DNA of 64,000 nt from Amoebidium appalachense (GCA_963693365.1 CAVNZM010000001.1:4340001-4404000); one strand, 5' to 3'; positions 1 to 27,664 are shown, counted from the first letter of the stretch. The notes: generated from the sequence alone by a model not told the origin. A program made the numbers and translations.

Positions 1-91
1 TCCAACCCCACATATCCAGACGCACAAATCCCCAGTATCATTGACACACAAGCACTAAGACAAGGGGTCTGAAGGTATGTATATTTAAGGG

Positions 92-100
92 GGAAGAGGG

Positions 101-135
<35 letters not shown>

Positions 136-220
136 GTCGGGGGGGGGGGGGGGGGGGGGGGGAGGGTTACACTTTTGAGAATGGCGAAGATTGAAGCGCA
201 GACATTAAAAACGTAACAAT

Positions 221-251
<31 letters not shown>

Positions 252-395
252 TTCTTTTTTTTTTTTTTGGAAAAAGGGTGTGTGTGTGGGTGTTTGTGTG
301 TGTGTCGGGGGGGAAGGGGGGGGGGGGGTTACACTTTTGAAAATGGCGAAGATTGAAGCGCAGACATTAAAAACATAACAATCCCCCCCCCCCCC
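92..395. repeat. Tandem duplication of a ~120-bp segment
   Basis: A segment holding a GT run, a G run and the unique string ACACTTTTGAGAATGGCGAA, then GATTGAAGCGCAGACATTAA, occurs at about 92-235 and again at about 276-395. The copies differ by a few bases in the unique part and in tract length. A C run follows each copy. It lies in the region where the 3' exons or introns of the cystathionine gamma-synthase-like gene are expected. Confidence 0.85.
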
Positions 396-421
396 CCCAA
401 AAAAAAGGGGGGGGGGGGGGG

Positions 422-541
422 GGGGGGTACAGGCCAGAATCCTTATCCCTTATCTGGGAGTTTCTTAGTATGGCTCCACGAAAAAAATGGGGGTTCGACT
501 CCGAGTCATTGTTTCTGACCGAGTCATTGTTTCTGACGACA
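422..541 (-). other. Possible further exon of the CGS-like gene, unresolved
   Basis: After the last secure exon (677-744), which ends in phase 2, this stretch is open on the minus strand. It could continue the protein; a reading such as GAILRNSQIRDKDSGLY faintly resembles the family's block after the PLP lysine. The possible 3' splice site is itself duplicated: an 18-bp unit ending in CAG occurs at 501-518 and 519-536, so either copy could serve. No clear donor was found, because the sequence runs into a C tract. This is inference only. Confidence 0.25.
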
Positions 542-562
542 AACAGCGAAGCCACGGACGTA

Positions 563-594
<32 letters not shown>

Positions 595-676
595 TGTCCA
601 GAGTATAAAAATGGCAGCACAGACGGTAACAAACCCAAAAAAATCCAAAATACAACACAATAGGATGGGGGGCTAC

Positions 677-11620
<10,944 letters not shown>

Positions 11621-13096
11621 TCTCCTGCCTCCACTGCTCAACATCACACTGAAATATATATACCGAGATAGGGGATAGGTGGCGCGTAGGCTAGGTGGTT
11701 AGAAGTTATGAGGCTGATGGAGTGGGGCCTGAAGGGTAAAGGCTGTATTCGAGTGTGCACAAGTGAGAGAGGGCGGATTGGCCGTGCACACTGTAGCTCT
11801 GAGGAAATGGTGCAATGTTTGGCCAGCTTCTCAACACACAAAAAGGTGCTTCTGATTTTACTAGCCTAGCACATTTCACCTCTGTTTGACTACCAATTCG
11901 CTGACTCTCTGACACGAATGATAACACACGTGTGGTTTTTGTGTTAGCAGTGCTGCGATCATGATCATGACTTTGAAAAGAAGGATCTGTAAAGTGTGCC
12001 TGAATATACAAATATAGCCCTAAAACGGGATATATTTTCCATATTTTATCAAAAATTTATCTAAAGCATTTTTATGACACCTTAGTACTCACGTACATTG
12101 AAGTTCATATTTAAACGGATACTTTATGCTATTTAATAATAATATAACCTTATTACAAAAATACATTATATCTACATGAGAATATTGAGTGTTTAATCAA
12201 TAGCACCTGACTGACGCCCTGACCTACACATGTGATATCAAATTATAACATATCTATTTCTTGCCAACTTGCCGAAAGCCAGGAAACAGCTAAACTCGGG
12301 GGTCAAAAGCAGTTTACTTTTCCAAACACACCAGTGACACCACGGCCCACGGGGGGTTTTCTTTTTTAAAAAAAAAAACAAAAAGTTTATAAAGCCATAG
12401 TACTATCTATCAAGCAGAGGCACTAGCAGCTGTAAACATGGCCAATAGTTTCCTGTAGCTCTAAAAACTAAACTTACACGATGTATTAGTTTCATAGAAG
12501 AAGATACAAAATATAGCTATCTTGCTGTAAAGACCCCCAAACTTTTTGAAGTCTACACCTCCGACAGCCTACCCTTTATCTTGATATGAGCGAGGTTGTA
12601 GATTCGAGCTAGCCTCTAGCTGTAGCCACTAATATTCAACACAAGTGCGAAAGGAAAAATACATAAAAACTTCACATTTCTTATATTGTTACTTTATTTT
12701 TAGGAGGTGTTCGTAAATATGTAGGAATTTTGTATGCGTTAATAAAAGGTGCCACTTGTTCAGTCATACAAGTTAGCTATTTTCGAGGTGGCACGTTCAC
12801 GCCTCGCACGGTCACATGTTCACCCGACGTCACAGAATCCACACAGACACAAGCGAAGGATTGACGTTTGGGTTCGTTATTCTTTATTTTCGGTTTGGCT
12901 TCTTTCTTTTCTTTTTTTCCTTTTCATTTCTTGGTTATTTCTTGTTAGTTTTATACTTTCAAGAGTCGCTATTTTATTTAAACTTTAATAGCTAGGTTTG
13001 TTTTCTGTTTTTTTGGACTCCTCGACCATACATAACCTTTCCCCTTATTTCACTTCGTATCCCCTTGTTTCCTTTTTTTCAAGAAAACACAAGAAA
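11621..13096. other. Divergent intergenic region, free of microsatellites
   Basis: Separates the start codons of the minus-strand CGS-like gene (11620) and the plus-strand ELAV-like gene (13097), so it should hold both promoters. It is AT-rich in the middle (about 12020-12180) and has none of the long GT, AG or G/C tracts that fill the neighbouring introns. A pyrimidine-rich stretch at 12900-12950 lies close to the probable ELAV 5' UTR. No ORF with recognisable content was seen. Confidence 0.7.
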
Positions 13097-16000
13097 ATGG
13101 CGCAAAACGGGACAGTCGACAACAGTGGCCGCAATCTCATGGTCAACTTCATCCCTACGGAGATGAGCGAGGCGGAACTCAAGGTTGGAATACCCCCGTT
13201 GTGCTCTTAACGCACTCGCATACACTTGGGCACTTGCACGGTGACAACCACCATATACCTGCACGGCCTTGTGCACGTCGAGTCGTCGACACCAGCACCC
13301 ACAGATATGCTCACTTGCTTGCTCACGCACAAGCATATACACGTGCGCGCACACACACACACAGACACACACACCTTACAGACAGACACCTCACAGGCAC
13401 AGGCACATGTGGGCCGTGGGGGTATGCACACCTATGCTCACACAGACAAGGGCCGGAAACGGCAGACTCTGAATCTTCTGGTGACTTGGTTGATCTTGGA
13501 GTTGGATCCGTAAGCCAGGGATTTAGAATGAAAAGGAACTGGGGATGGGGACAGGGATAGGGATAACACAGCTCTTGACAAAAGCTTCTTTCGTGTGGAA
13601 CAAACCCAATTGCTTGCACTTGAGCATAGTGAAACCTGTTTGGTGCAAAAACAATCTCACGTGCTCGTGCTTACGGATAAAGTGACTCCGATCCTCGGGT
13701 ATATCCTAGGCTATTATAACACTCACACATCCCTCCCCCCAGGATCTCTTCTCCAAGTTCGGTGTGGTGGAGAGCGCACGCATCATCCAGAACAAGCAGA
13801 CCATGCAAAGTGCAGGCTACGGGTTTGTGGTCATGGCCACAGACGAAGCCGCCGAACAGGCCATCCAGGGGCTGAACGGCTGGAGCATTCGCAACAAGCG
13901 CTTGAAGGTGGGCCTGGCCCAGCCTGATGCGGCCACAAAGACCAATGTTTACGTTGCTGGATTCCCCGCCAACTACACTGAGAACGAGCTGAAGGAGCTG
14001 TTTGGGAAGTACGGCGAGATCTCGGAGATCAAGGTGTGGGTGTGTGTGTATGTGTGTGTTAAGTTTGTGTTGTGTTGCCTTATTATAGCACGTATGGGTT
14101 TGTCCTTTTTCAAGCATAGAAACGGTTGCCCGAGTTGGAGATATGGTTTTTAAATGTAGAAACAGATCCACTTGCTGTATGTGCATCACACACTTGGCCT
14201 AGGTGGTTTGCTGCTTCCCCATTCACTCAACCCACCACCCTTCAGTATGGGCAGGTGTGCACACAGACCGATGCAAACACATACACACCCAGACGCACAC
14301 ACACACACCATACGGTTTTTCAATTATGCTCCTAGCTTTTTTCGAGAAAGTCTTTTCGGTCAGGCATTCTGCTTGCTACCTACTTTCTCTGACCCAGTGT
14401 GCTCCTTGTTTGCTGCTCTTACTCTTCACCACCTGGGTTTTTTGCCTACTCTATTTGTGTGGCATGTGATAGCCACCTTGGTAAGTAAAGGTCATCTGCT
14501 TCCTCTGCGCTGTGTCTTCATCGTGACCATGTGCTTGTCCCCCCCCCCCCCCCCCCCCCCCCCCTCACCACAGCAGCCACCACTACCACCACCACCATTA
14601 TCAAATCCCACACTCTCTCTTGTGCGCGTGTGGAAATCTTCATTTGTGTTGTCCGTCGTGAGTGTGTACTTCGTACTCTGTTATGCATTTTAAAACCCTC
14701 TCTGGCCCAGATTCTGCGTGACGAGCAGGGCAACAGCCGTGGTGCCGGGTTTGTTCGGTTTGCCAAGCGCAGTGCTGCAACGTCGTCCATCGAGGGCCTG
14801 CACAACTACGTCATCATGGGCCACGGCAAGCCTCTGACCGTGCGCTTTGCAAACCCCAAGGAGCGCACAAATGCGGGTGCGTGCACATTCTCCCCCCTTT
14901 GTTTATTCCCTTTTAGGGATCATAAATATATTGTGTGCACGTCTTTTTGCCTTCTGTGAATGGTTTGCAGACAACAGTCATTGAGGGATATTTCTTGCGG
15001 TATAGCTTCGGAAGGGATTGATGTAGACTGGGAGTCTTCGTGAGTCTAATTTGCCACTCGTATATTATGTTGAAAATGGGGGGGGGGGGGGGGACGAGAC
15101 AAAGAGAGGGTGTCAATCCTGGTTGCTTTCTTCTCTGCCCGAGCAGGTGGATGTGTGTAGGCTTGGTCAATAATTATATTAATTCTCAATGTGTATGAGT
15201 GTGTGTATTTGGGGGAGGGGGGGGGGGGGGCAGGGGGTCTGTAATGGGAGGGGCATGTTGTAGTAGTTTGCGGCCTGGCAAGACATTTGTTCGCCGTGTG
15301 GACGGTACGGTGGTGCTGCATGTCCATATCTATGCAGCACATGCATGCACGTCCCAACCCCCTTCCTTCTCTCACGCAGGTGGGCCCATGCGTGTAGGTG
15401 CACGGCCGGGGGGCCAGATGGACGTGTTTGGTGCGGGCATGTCGCCCTACAACATGATGCTGCGGGGGGGCAACGCCAACATGTTTGCGCAGGGCATGGC
15501 CATGGCCAATAACGGCCAGTGGGCTACGGGTGTCAATGGGCCCATGGGTGCCATGCCCGGATTTGCCAACAACGGCATGGCTGCTGGTATGGGCCGGTTC
15601 CCCGGGGCTGCGGCCACGCCTGCGCAGCCCACGGACGGGCTGACGCTGTTTGTGTACAACCTGCCCCCCCAGTACGACAACAACGCCCTGGGCAACATGT
15701 TCCTGCCCTTCGGCCAGGTCGCCACTGCTTCGGTATGTCCCATGTTTTCTGTCGTCGTCTGTGCGATTCCTCGATATCTCTGCTTTCGTCTGTCTCCCCC
15801 CCCCCCCCCCCTCCCTGAGGATGGGCTCTGCTTATGACGCATACTGTGCGCATGGCTGATGCTGCATACTTGAATGTTTGCCTTTGCATGTGTCCTGCAC
15901 CATGCTTCTCATCGTGTATGCGTACTTGGTACTGTGTTTTGCATTCAACCCCCCCCCCCCCTCCTCCCCCTTCTCCCCAAACCCCCAACCAACCCCCCTT

Positions 16001-16305
16001 ATGTGAAGGTGGTGTTTTTCTTAGTGCACTTCCAACTGGCGAGGTTTCGCGTTTGTTTTTTTTTTGTTTTTTTTTGTTTGTTTGTTTGTTTGTTTGTTTG
16101 TTTTTGTGTGTGTGTGTGTGTGTGTGTGTCTGGTTGGGTGTGTGTGTGGGGGGGGGGGGGGGGGGGTACACTTTTATTCTCGACCAAGAAAAGGGGCTTC
16201 TTGCGGAAGACTGGAGTGCGAAAGTGGGTTCTGTGACCCACTCTCCTATGTTGGGGTTTCTCAGTTAGCTGACCAAGATCGTTCCCTTTCCCCCCCCCCC
16301 ACAAT

Positions 16306-16348
<43 letters not shown>

Positions 16349-16472
16349 CAAGGCGGGCAAGGGCTATGGGTTTGTGACCATGGCCACCCAGCAACAGGCG
16401 CTTGCGGCTGTCAATGCACTGAACGGATACCCTCTGCATGGCCGCCCCCTGCAGGTTTCCTTCAAGCGCTAA
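13097..16472 (+). CDS. ELAV/Hu-like RNA-binding protein with three RRMs
   Basis: Exons 13097-13183, 13743-14033, 14711-14876, 15380-15732 and 16347-16472 join in phase to a 340-aa protein, close to the usual 320-390 aa of the family. RRM1 (about 13-90) has RNP2 LMVNFI and RNP1 SAGYGFVV. RRM2 (about 96-175) has VYVAGF and RGAGFVRF. RRM3 (about 270-340) has LFVYNL and GKGYGFVTM and ends QVSFKR, as ELAV proteins do. RRM1 and RRM2 are nearly contiguous, and a Gly/Met/Ala/Asn-rich linker (about 182-269) precedes RRM3; this is the ELAV layout. Family role: binding of U/AU-rich mRNA to control stability and splicing. Odd point: RRM3 lacks about 7-10 residues between beta2 and beta3 (junction 15732/16347), so a small exon may be missing from this model. 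CELF-like proteins are the main alternative, but RRM1 favours ELAV. Confidence 0.92.
14620..14702 (-). repeat. Dispersed ~110-bp element, partial copy 4
   Basis: Inverted relative to copy 2. It keeps TTGTGTTGTCCGTCGTGAGT, GTGTACTTCGTACTCTGTTA and the GCATTTTAAAACCC border. It lies in the ELAV intron just before exon 3, and the other end of the element is missing. Confidence 0.65.
15813..15950 (-). repeat. Dispersed ~110-bp element, copy 5
   Basis: Starts CCTGAGGATGGGCTCTGCTT (reverse of the conserved end) and finishes GCATTCAACCCC before a C run. It is bounded by C runs on both sides and lies in the last ELAV intron. It is most like copy 1 over CATGCGCACAGTATGCGTCA when reversed. Confidence 0.85.
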
Positions 16473-18128
16473 GTCTCAGTTCACACGATTCCTGCATGCA
16501 CCTTTTGAAATACACACAAATTTGCACACATTCACGCACGCGCCTAGTATCCTAGCTCTGTACACTTTTTTCAATGCTAGGGACAGTGCTACGAAACAAG
16601 AAAAACGTGTTGTTTTGCTGGTCGTGGTTACCGTCTTCTTGGGCGTTTCGACAACTAGCATGCACACGAAATCTCATGAAGTCATTGGGGAATGCAGGCA
16701 TGTACGATTAGATACTACGGGACACTGCAGATAGCCATGCATATCATATGACACTCCTCGACATTTAGTTGGAGGGGTTTGTGGCGTTTTACCCTCGTTT
16801 TTGTACATACATTTGCGACGTGTTTAGTGCTATTCTATCCACAATCTGTTGTTAGTGGTGGTAATGCCACACGGACACGTATGAGTGAATGGAAAGGATG
16901 GGTGTGACTGCCCGTGACTGAGGCAGGGGCCCAGAGAGTGTGTGGCTGTGCCACCGAGCTGTTGAATAAAAAAAACCTGTTGAAACGGGATTTTGGAGGG
17001 AATCTGACATACTTGAATCTGTTTCGATCACCGCATAGCCGTGCGCACTGTTCACAATCTCAACCCCCTCCCCCTCCCCCCCCCCACACACACACACAAC
17101 CACCAACCTCTGACAGCGTGACTCGAAGGCAGCGGCAAGAAAAGGGAAATGGCATGGCACGTGTGCATGACTCAATATGGCCTTGGCATGGAGGCGCCAG
17201 CTGCTACTATGAGAAATTCAGAAAACTCGTTTTTGTAAAGCTTACATATGCGGGAGCCCGTATACTAGTAGTATGATCGGCCACTACAGCCTTTCGAAAT
17301 GCTACTACTATGCTACTACGATAGGAACTATGTGCACCCCGGCCGCACAGCAGTGCTTGGCATAGCCGGATAGACCATCATGCGCATGCATATGCCTGCA
17401 TAGTATCTTAGCATATAGCACCGTTATATGCATGCATGCAAATCTTGATCAGTGTCACTCGGACTCGTTCGAATTCTGAGCTGTGACTGTGGTTTACGGT
17501 GGCAAACCGGACCTCAACAGGCAGCCGAGGGCTGAAAGTAGCTACAACGGGGATCTGAGTAGCCGAGATTGACCAGGGCGCCTTTGTGCCCAGTAGTTGG
17601 ATGCATATGTTCGCCATAATAATTCATTCGAGCTATGTGAGCTCGGTCCAGAGTCCCCCACAAAGTTGTGTTCATGTTCGGCCGAGGCCCAGTGTTGCGT
17701 GCTGTAGGCGGCATAATAGGCCGAGCTATGGTTTTCAATGGTTGGCGCACTGATTTTCTCAAGCAATCACTCTCGGCGCAACTGAGCAGAAGCAATTTTC
17801 GGCATATTTGATCATTCGACAAATATCATGTATACAAGGGGAGGTCCATTCATTATGGTGCGTACCTGACGAATCGTATTTCGTTACATTAGATGGTGGG
17901 CTCTTATTGGGTCCCTTATCAGCTTCAACTTCACTCAGTTCCGTTTTTGCTTCACAACAGCCACACAGGAGACACAGGACGGCGTCGGTCAGTGCAAGTA
18001 GTAGTTTGAGGCGAAAACCACGCTTAGAAAGAAAGCAGGCAACCAGCAGTAGCACATACACTGGCTTTATAGTTAAAAGACTCTTCTAATCTAGTTTACA
18101 CCAGGTTTATAATAGCAAAGCAGTCAAG
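16473..18128. other. Intergenic region between ELAV-like and TH1 genes
   Basis: Holds the probable ELAV 3' UTR and the TH1 promoter. One short C/CA tract occurs at 17066-17099; otherwise it is unique sequence. Minus-strand open frames at 17408-17822 show no family features and overlap in several frames, so they are not called. Confidence 0.6.
16965..16970 (+). promoter_or_regulatory. Candidate poly(A) signal of the ELAV-like gene
   Basis: AATAAA about 490 nt after the stop codon, followed by an A run. Only the hexamer supports the call. Confidence 0.35.
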
Positions 18129-22701
<4,573 letters not shown>

Positions 22702-23323
22702 GTGTGTGCCGATGTGCACGACCAAGTTCCTTTGTTTAACCAATACATATTAGATCATAAGGTAAGGCATGAAACAGATATATCGCAAAGAAAGGTTGAG
22801 CAATTTCACCATATGCCCTTAAGCTTCCGTAATTTTTTGACGGTATTTTCTAACAAATCCTCATAGTATGCTTGAAGAGCAAGTGGACGTGTATTTTGAA
22901 CTACTTTTAAAGGCGGTTACGGGCATCCATTTGCATTGCTGACACTGTGTGGTGCAGTTATACTCTTAGACGGTGTACGCAGGGGTGTCTCTGTTGCTAC
23001 ATCCATCGGCTTAATTGTGTAATTCAGATAATCTCCGTCTGTGACACAGGGATTTTCCCCTTTTTCTTAGTAAACTCGGTTTGGAGTACTAGTATACCTT
23101 TTACATTGAAAAACGATAAATAATAAATCTGTGCAATACTGTGTTCTTCGCCGATAACTATGCCGTCGAGTGCGGTATTCCCAGGTTAGCAGTTGGACAG
23201 CCAACACTGCCAGACACATAATACACACCTATGTGACCTTCAGGAATCAATCTTATATCTAGATGGTGGTGCAGGGAGGAGGAGGAGGGGGAGTGCGCGG
23301 AGGAGAAAGAGAGACTCTCGGGG

Positions 23324-23380
<57 letters not shown>

Positions 23381-23565
23381 GGGGGGGGGAGGGGGGGGGA
23401 GGGGGGGGGGTGCACGGGCCTACAGTACCTACAGTAACGTGTCTGTGTGTGGCTAGATTTGCAGAGCAGAGCATGCTAGGATGCGACACGGTGTTCTGGG
23501 GGTTGGCTGCACGTGGGTGGGGGAGGTGTTTTTGCGCGTGTGTGTCTGTGCGGGGGGAGGGGAAA

Positions 23566-23603
<38 letters not shown>

Positions 23604-25012
23604 CTTTGGGGGCAAAGACAGATGCAAGAAGCAACATAGCTTTGGTAAACGTGAAAGGAATATGTTGTGGCTAGTTCTTTTTGGAAGAAAGCCAGGCCCC
23701 TTGAGCAACATATTAGCAGTGAGGAAAACAACACCGTCACGGTGTGAGACGTAGCCGGACGTAGCCTTGAAACACCTTTAGTTCGCATCCGAGAAAATCC
23801 TTAAAGTTTCGTCATTGCACAGTTGAAAAGGGAGCCTCCACTGGGCCCCCATGGAGTAGGCCAGCTGCGGGGTGATTAACACCGATCGTCGACAAGCTGC
23901 CAGCAGGGAGGGAAAGAAGCACAGCGCCGAATGACTATGATCCTTTTTTCAAAAATATTTACTGTTGCCCTGTTACATCACTCAGTCTGTGAATGCAACA
24001 CCTTTTCACATTGTTCTAGTGACTGTATGCAATCGGTTCGTTTTCACCACAGGCTTGTTGCACCTTTTTTTTGGCCCGGGGGGGAGGGGGGCAGGGAGGA
24101 GGCCCTCAAAAGGCGCACCGGTGACCACCATGTGCACCCATCCGAGGGGGGGCACCTCAGCCCCATTCACCGCTACCACCATCCATCCATTCAACGCAAA
24201 ACTAAACTACACTGTAGCTCTGGACTTACTACTACCGGCTCATGCTCGTATCACCCAGCCGATCCGAGGCCACACATAGGAAAGCCACACCTATAACCTG
24301 AAGAGTTTATTCATTGATTGCTTTGCCCGTGGCTTTTACTGAAGCAAAGCTTCTTAATGACACATGGCCATTGGGTGTGCAGGCAAAAACAGCTTGGATG
24401 AAAAACAGCATCAAGCTGGGAAAAAAAGCTTGCATTTCACCTTGATGGGATAAGGGGCACCATGCTACAGTATTATGCACATGACCTAAAAAAGAGCATA
24501 TTAGTGCGTGAAAAAACGTACTGCAAATATATACCGCAACGGTCCCAATAATGATGATGACGGTGTTAATGCTCGTACAGTTTCAACTTCAGCATACAAA
24601 ATATGGAAGTGTACCAAGTAGAAAGGAATTACATGTGTTCTAAACTAAAATCTTGAGCTGGTAAACCGGCCGGGAACAACCAACAATACCAGGCAGTTTC
24701 TAATCCATTCGATAACATATGGCCATTATTAACAGGATACGAGCGGCCAGCACAAAGTCTATTGCCACGCACACCAGTCGAACACGTATTTGTGGAAAGA
24801 AGCTCTATTTCGAATGCACTTTAGTTCAATAACTTAGTACCATTATACGGCCAAACCCCAGCTATTTGCATGCAGCACCCATACACAGAAGCCTAAACCC
24901 CAGTGTACACAGGCACAAGCCTAAATAAAAGGAAGCCATTTCCAAAAAAAGTGCACACAACTTCACCCCGGTCAACTCACGTGACAGCAAGCAACCCCCA
25001 GCCCAGCACGCA
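22702..25012. other. Convergent intergenic region
   Basis: Lies between the 3' ends of the TH1 gene (+) and the small mitochondrial-like gene (-). It includes an AG/G-rich block (23270-23410), a G run (23570-23603) and a G/C patch near 24075. From 24300 to 25012 it is unique and may be 3' UTR of the minus gene. No supported gene was found. Confidence 0.6.
23122..23127 (+). promoter_or_regulatory. Candidate poly(A) signal of the TH1 gene
   Basis: AATAAA about 420 nt past the TH1 stop codon, in an AT-rich setting, with a GT-containing stretch downstream. Confidence 0.4.
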
Positions 25013-25716
25013 CTAGGCAGGGTGGAACTTGCTGTCCTCCGTCAGGCCGTGCATGGCCTCCTCCCACACGTTCCTCTTCTTGCTCTCTGTGGCTCCCTCC
25101 CACGTTGCCAGTTTGCGGTATGCCTCCATGTTTGCAGGAGACTTCTCACTGTCAGACGAACTGGCGGAGGGGTTGGCTTGGTGGGGCACGGCTGGCTCTA
25201 AAAAGAAAGGGGAGACTGGTGAGACGCAGTTCAAGGAGCCAAAGCAAAATAGTGTGAGGCAGCAACAACCAAGGACACTTGGTACTGTTGTGCAACTGTC
25301 GGATGCAGGATTACGAACACAACGTTTTTTCGATTGCACATGGACAGATGCAGCTGAGAGGAGAGCTGCATCGATATTCTCTTCTTAGACTATGCCCACT
25401 ATACCCTTGCCTCACTTCATTACTTCAGTGGGCTCAGTATAAACGCGAGCCGGTGATGAACAAAGCCAGCAACTCAACATGAGGGAATAAAGGTAACAGT
25501 TCACAGAGAAGAGCTTCTTCTCAAAGCAACCGGCGGAAAGTATCGTTAGCTGTGAGCTCAACATGCTAGCATGTTGCTGAGCGTAAACTTACTTTTTGCT
25601 TGCTGGCCCATGCCCGTGCTTGTGTGCTGGCTGCGCAAGACCAACACTGCAGATAGCCACAGCGTGGCGGTGGCCGTGCGCTGAAGACCAGAGCTGTACA
25701 CGACTGGCAGCGACAT
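25013..25716 (-). CDS. Small protein of unknown family, possibly mitochondrial
   Basis: Two exons, 25593-25716 and 25013-25197, join across a clean GTAAGT...TTTTTAG intron to a 102-aa protein. The N-terminus (MSLPVVYSSGLQRTATATLW) is rich in Ser/Thr/Ala/Leu/Arg with no acidic residue before about residue 50, as in mitochondrial presequences. A Ser/Pro-rich spacer follows, then a charged C-terminal block containing EAYRKLATWEGATESKKRNV, WEEAMHGLTED and the end SKFHPA. I do not recognise the family. Unlike its neighbours, its one intron (395 nt) has no microsatellite. The strict splice consensus and coding-like composition support a real gene. Function is unknown. Confidence 0.6.
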
Positions 25717-26828
25717 AGTTACGCTCGTGTTGTAAACTTCCTACCAGAAACTCCTACTCTTTTTGCCCCACCTTCTTGTTGTAAGGAACGGCAAACGTGA
25801 CCAAACACCGACAAAAAATTTGACAAAATGAGATACTAGACGGTTAAGGTTGCGCTTTGTCTTCGCTGGTGATACAAAAAAAAGCTTAACCCTTATGTTA
25901 GCTTTGAGTCTTCGCGATTTGTCACTTCACCTTTTCGTTCATAAACCCTTCTCTGCTTTTGGTGTGTTGACATAAAAAAGCCTTGCGTTTCATATTTATA
26001 CTTTTGCACCCAGGCCTCTGCAGTGTGGCGGCTTCTACCGGTTTCCATCAAACGGCGAAAAGACCATTTTAGAGAAGGTTTAATTGGGGTACACAGTCGC
26101 TTTGTTAGTCATTAACAATTTAACTGCTTTTAGAGGAGCTTGTATCATGCACATATTTTGAAGGTGGCTCACTGATGAACCCTGGTTGCACCATCCACTC
26201 ACGTAACAGTTTCGAGTTCAGGGTTGGAAATTAGAGCCGGGGGGTTTTCGTGAGCTTTACAGTCCTTCTGCTTGGCTGCTTACATACTTTGAAGAGAGAG
26301 TATGTGCCTTTATATCTAATACAGATGTCACATGTGATGTTGTAATCAGGTGTGGCACCAGGCCTGACTGTACATTGACCACCACCCAACAAGGAACAGT
26401 GTCTAAGATAGCATTCATGCAGTTGTTACGAAACAACAAGCGAAGGAATTGTACACCCTGGTTATTGTCTGGCCAGACAGGCTGCCTCGCATCAGTCGAG
26501 AAAGTTCAAGTTCTGTCTGTCAGCGAGGTGATGGTGGTGCTTCGAGACTCAGCCACAAGCATTATTTCTTCGTTACTGTACGCCTCTTTTCAGCATGTGT
26601 GTCAGAGTGACATGCTTGTGCACTTCTAAGCCTATTAACAATGTCCCACTTTGGTCGAACCTCTGACATATTGCAGGGCTGCAGCTGCTCGAAGGTGACC
26701 ACTTTTCTCTTTCCAGCCCCATGCGAATCAGCTACATCCTTCTTTTGTTGAAATCTGCAACGACCTTGAGTTTTACCTGTATATATGCTGCCCTACATCC
26801 TGATCTCATACAGTATGCTTTGATAACT

Positions 26829-26829
<1 letters not shown>

Positions 26830-26862
<33 letters not shown>

Positions 26863-26949
26863 CTTACTCACTCACTCACTCACCCACTCACTCACTCTCT
26901 CTCTCACTCTCTCTCTCTCTCTCTCCCCCCTCTCTCTCCCTCTCCCTCT

Positions 26950-27005
<56 letters not shown>

Positions 27006-27126
27006 CTCCTTCTCTCTCTCTCGCCTTTTCTCTTTACCTCTCTCACGCGCTCTCTCTGTCTCTCTCTCACTCTCCCTCCCCGCCCCCCTCCCCCCCTCCC
27101 CTCCCCTTCCCTCTCCCCCCCCCCCC

Positions 27127-27157
<31 letters not shown>

Positions 27158-27302
27158 GCTCGCTCTCCCTCTCTCTCGCTCGCTCGCTCTCCCTCTTTCT
27201 CTCTCGCTCTCTTCCTCTCTCCCCCTCCCCCCCCCTCCCCCTCGGTCTCACTCTCCCTCCGCCTCCCTTTCTCGCGCGCACTCTCTTTCTCTCTCTGTCG
27301 CC

Positions 27303-27333
<31 letters not shown>

Positions 27334-27360
27334 CCCCCCTGGGGCCTCTCTCCTCTCACT
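26830..27360. repeat. Composite (CA)/(CT)/C-rich low-complexity block
   Basis: CA repeats pass into CTCACTCA units, then about 450 bp of CT repeats broken by C runs (27117-27137, 27306-27332). Long apparent Ser/Leu or Arg/Glu frames here are products of the repeat. Confidence 0.95.
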
Positions 27361-27388
27361 TCTCTCTCCTCTGCTGTTACAATTGTGT

Positions 27389-27426
27389 GAGGAGTAAGGG
27401 AGGTAAATTTAAGGGCGGGTCTGGCA

Positions 27427-27494
<68 letters not shown>

Positions 27495-27532
27495 AGTAAG
27501 GGAGCCTAATTAAAGGGCGGGTCTGGCAATTT
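27389..27532. repeat. Duplicated ~42-bp segment flanking (GT)n
   Basis: GAGGAGTAAGGGAG with GGGCGGGTCTGGCAAT occurs at 27389-27428 and 27491-27532, on either side of a GT run of about 65 bp. The copies differ by a few substitutions. Confidence 0.9.
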
Positions 27533-27664
27533 GTGTGTGTGTGCGTGTGTGTGTTGGTGTGCCCCGGACGGTGTGCTTGCATTAAACTTTGTATATGTTA
27601 CAGACGTGAGTGCTACGTCTGCACAGAGGTAGTGGTGTCGCGGTGTGTGTGTGTGTGCTGTGTG

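Noticed and set aside
488-505. GGGTTCGACTCC, like a tRNA B box
   Set aside because: No T-stem pairing, no A box at the right distance and no cloverleaf can be drawn.
12600-12622. GTAGATTCGAGCTAG, like a tRNA T-arm
   Set aside because: No matching stems or A box.
17408-17822. Minus-strand open frames between ELAV and TH1 genes
   Set aside because: Several overlapping frames, none with motifs or splice logic.
26375-26629. 84-codon plus-strand open frame
   Set aside because: No domain, no supporting splice sites, isolated in intergenic DNA.
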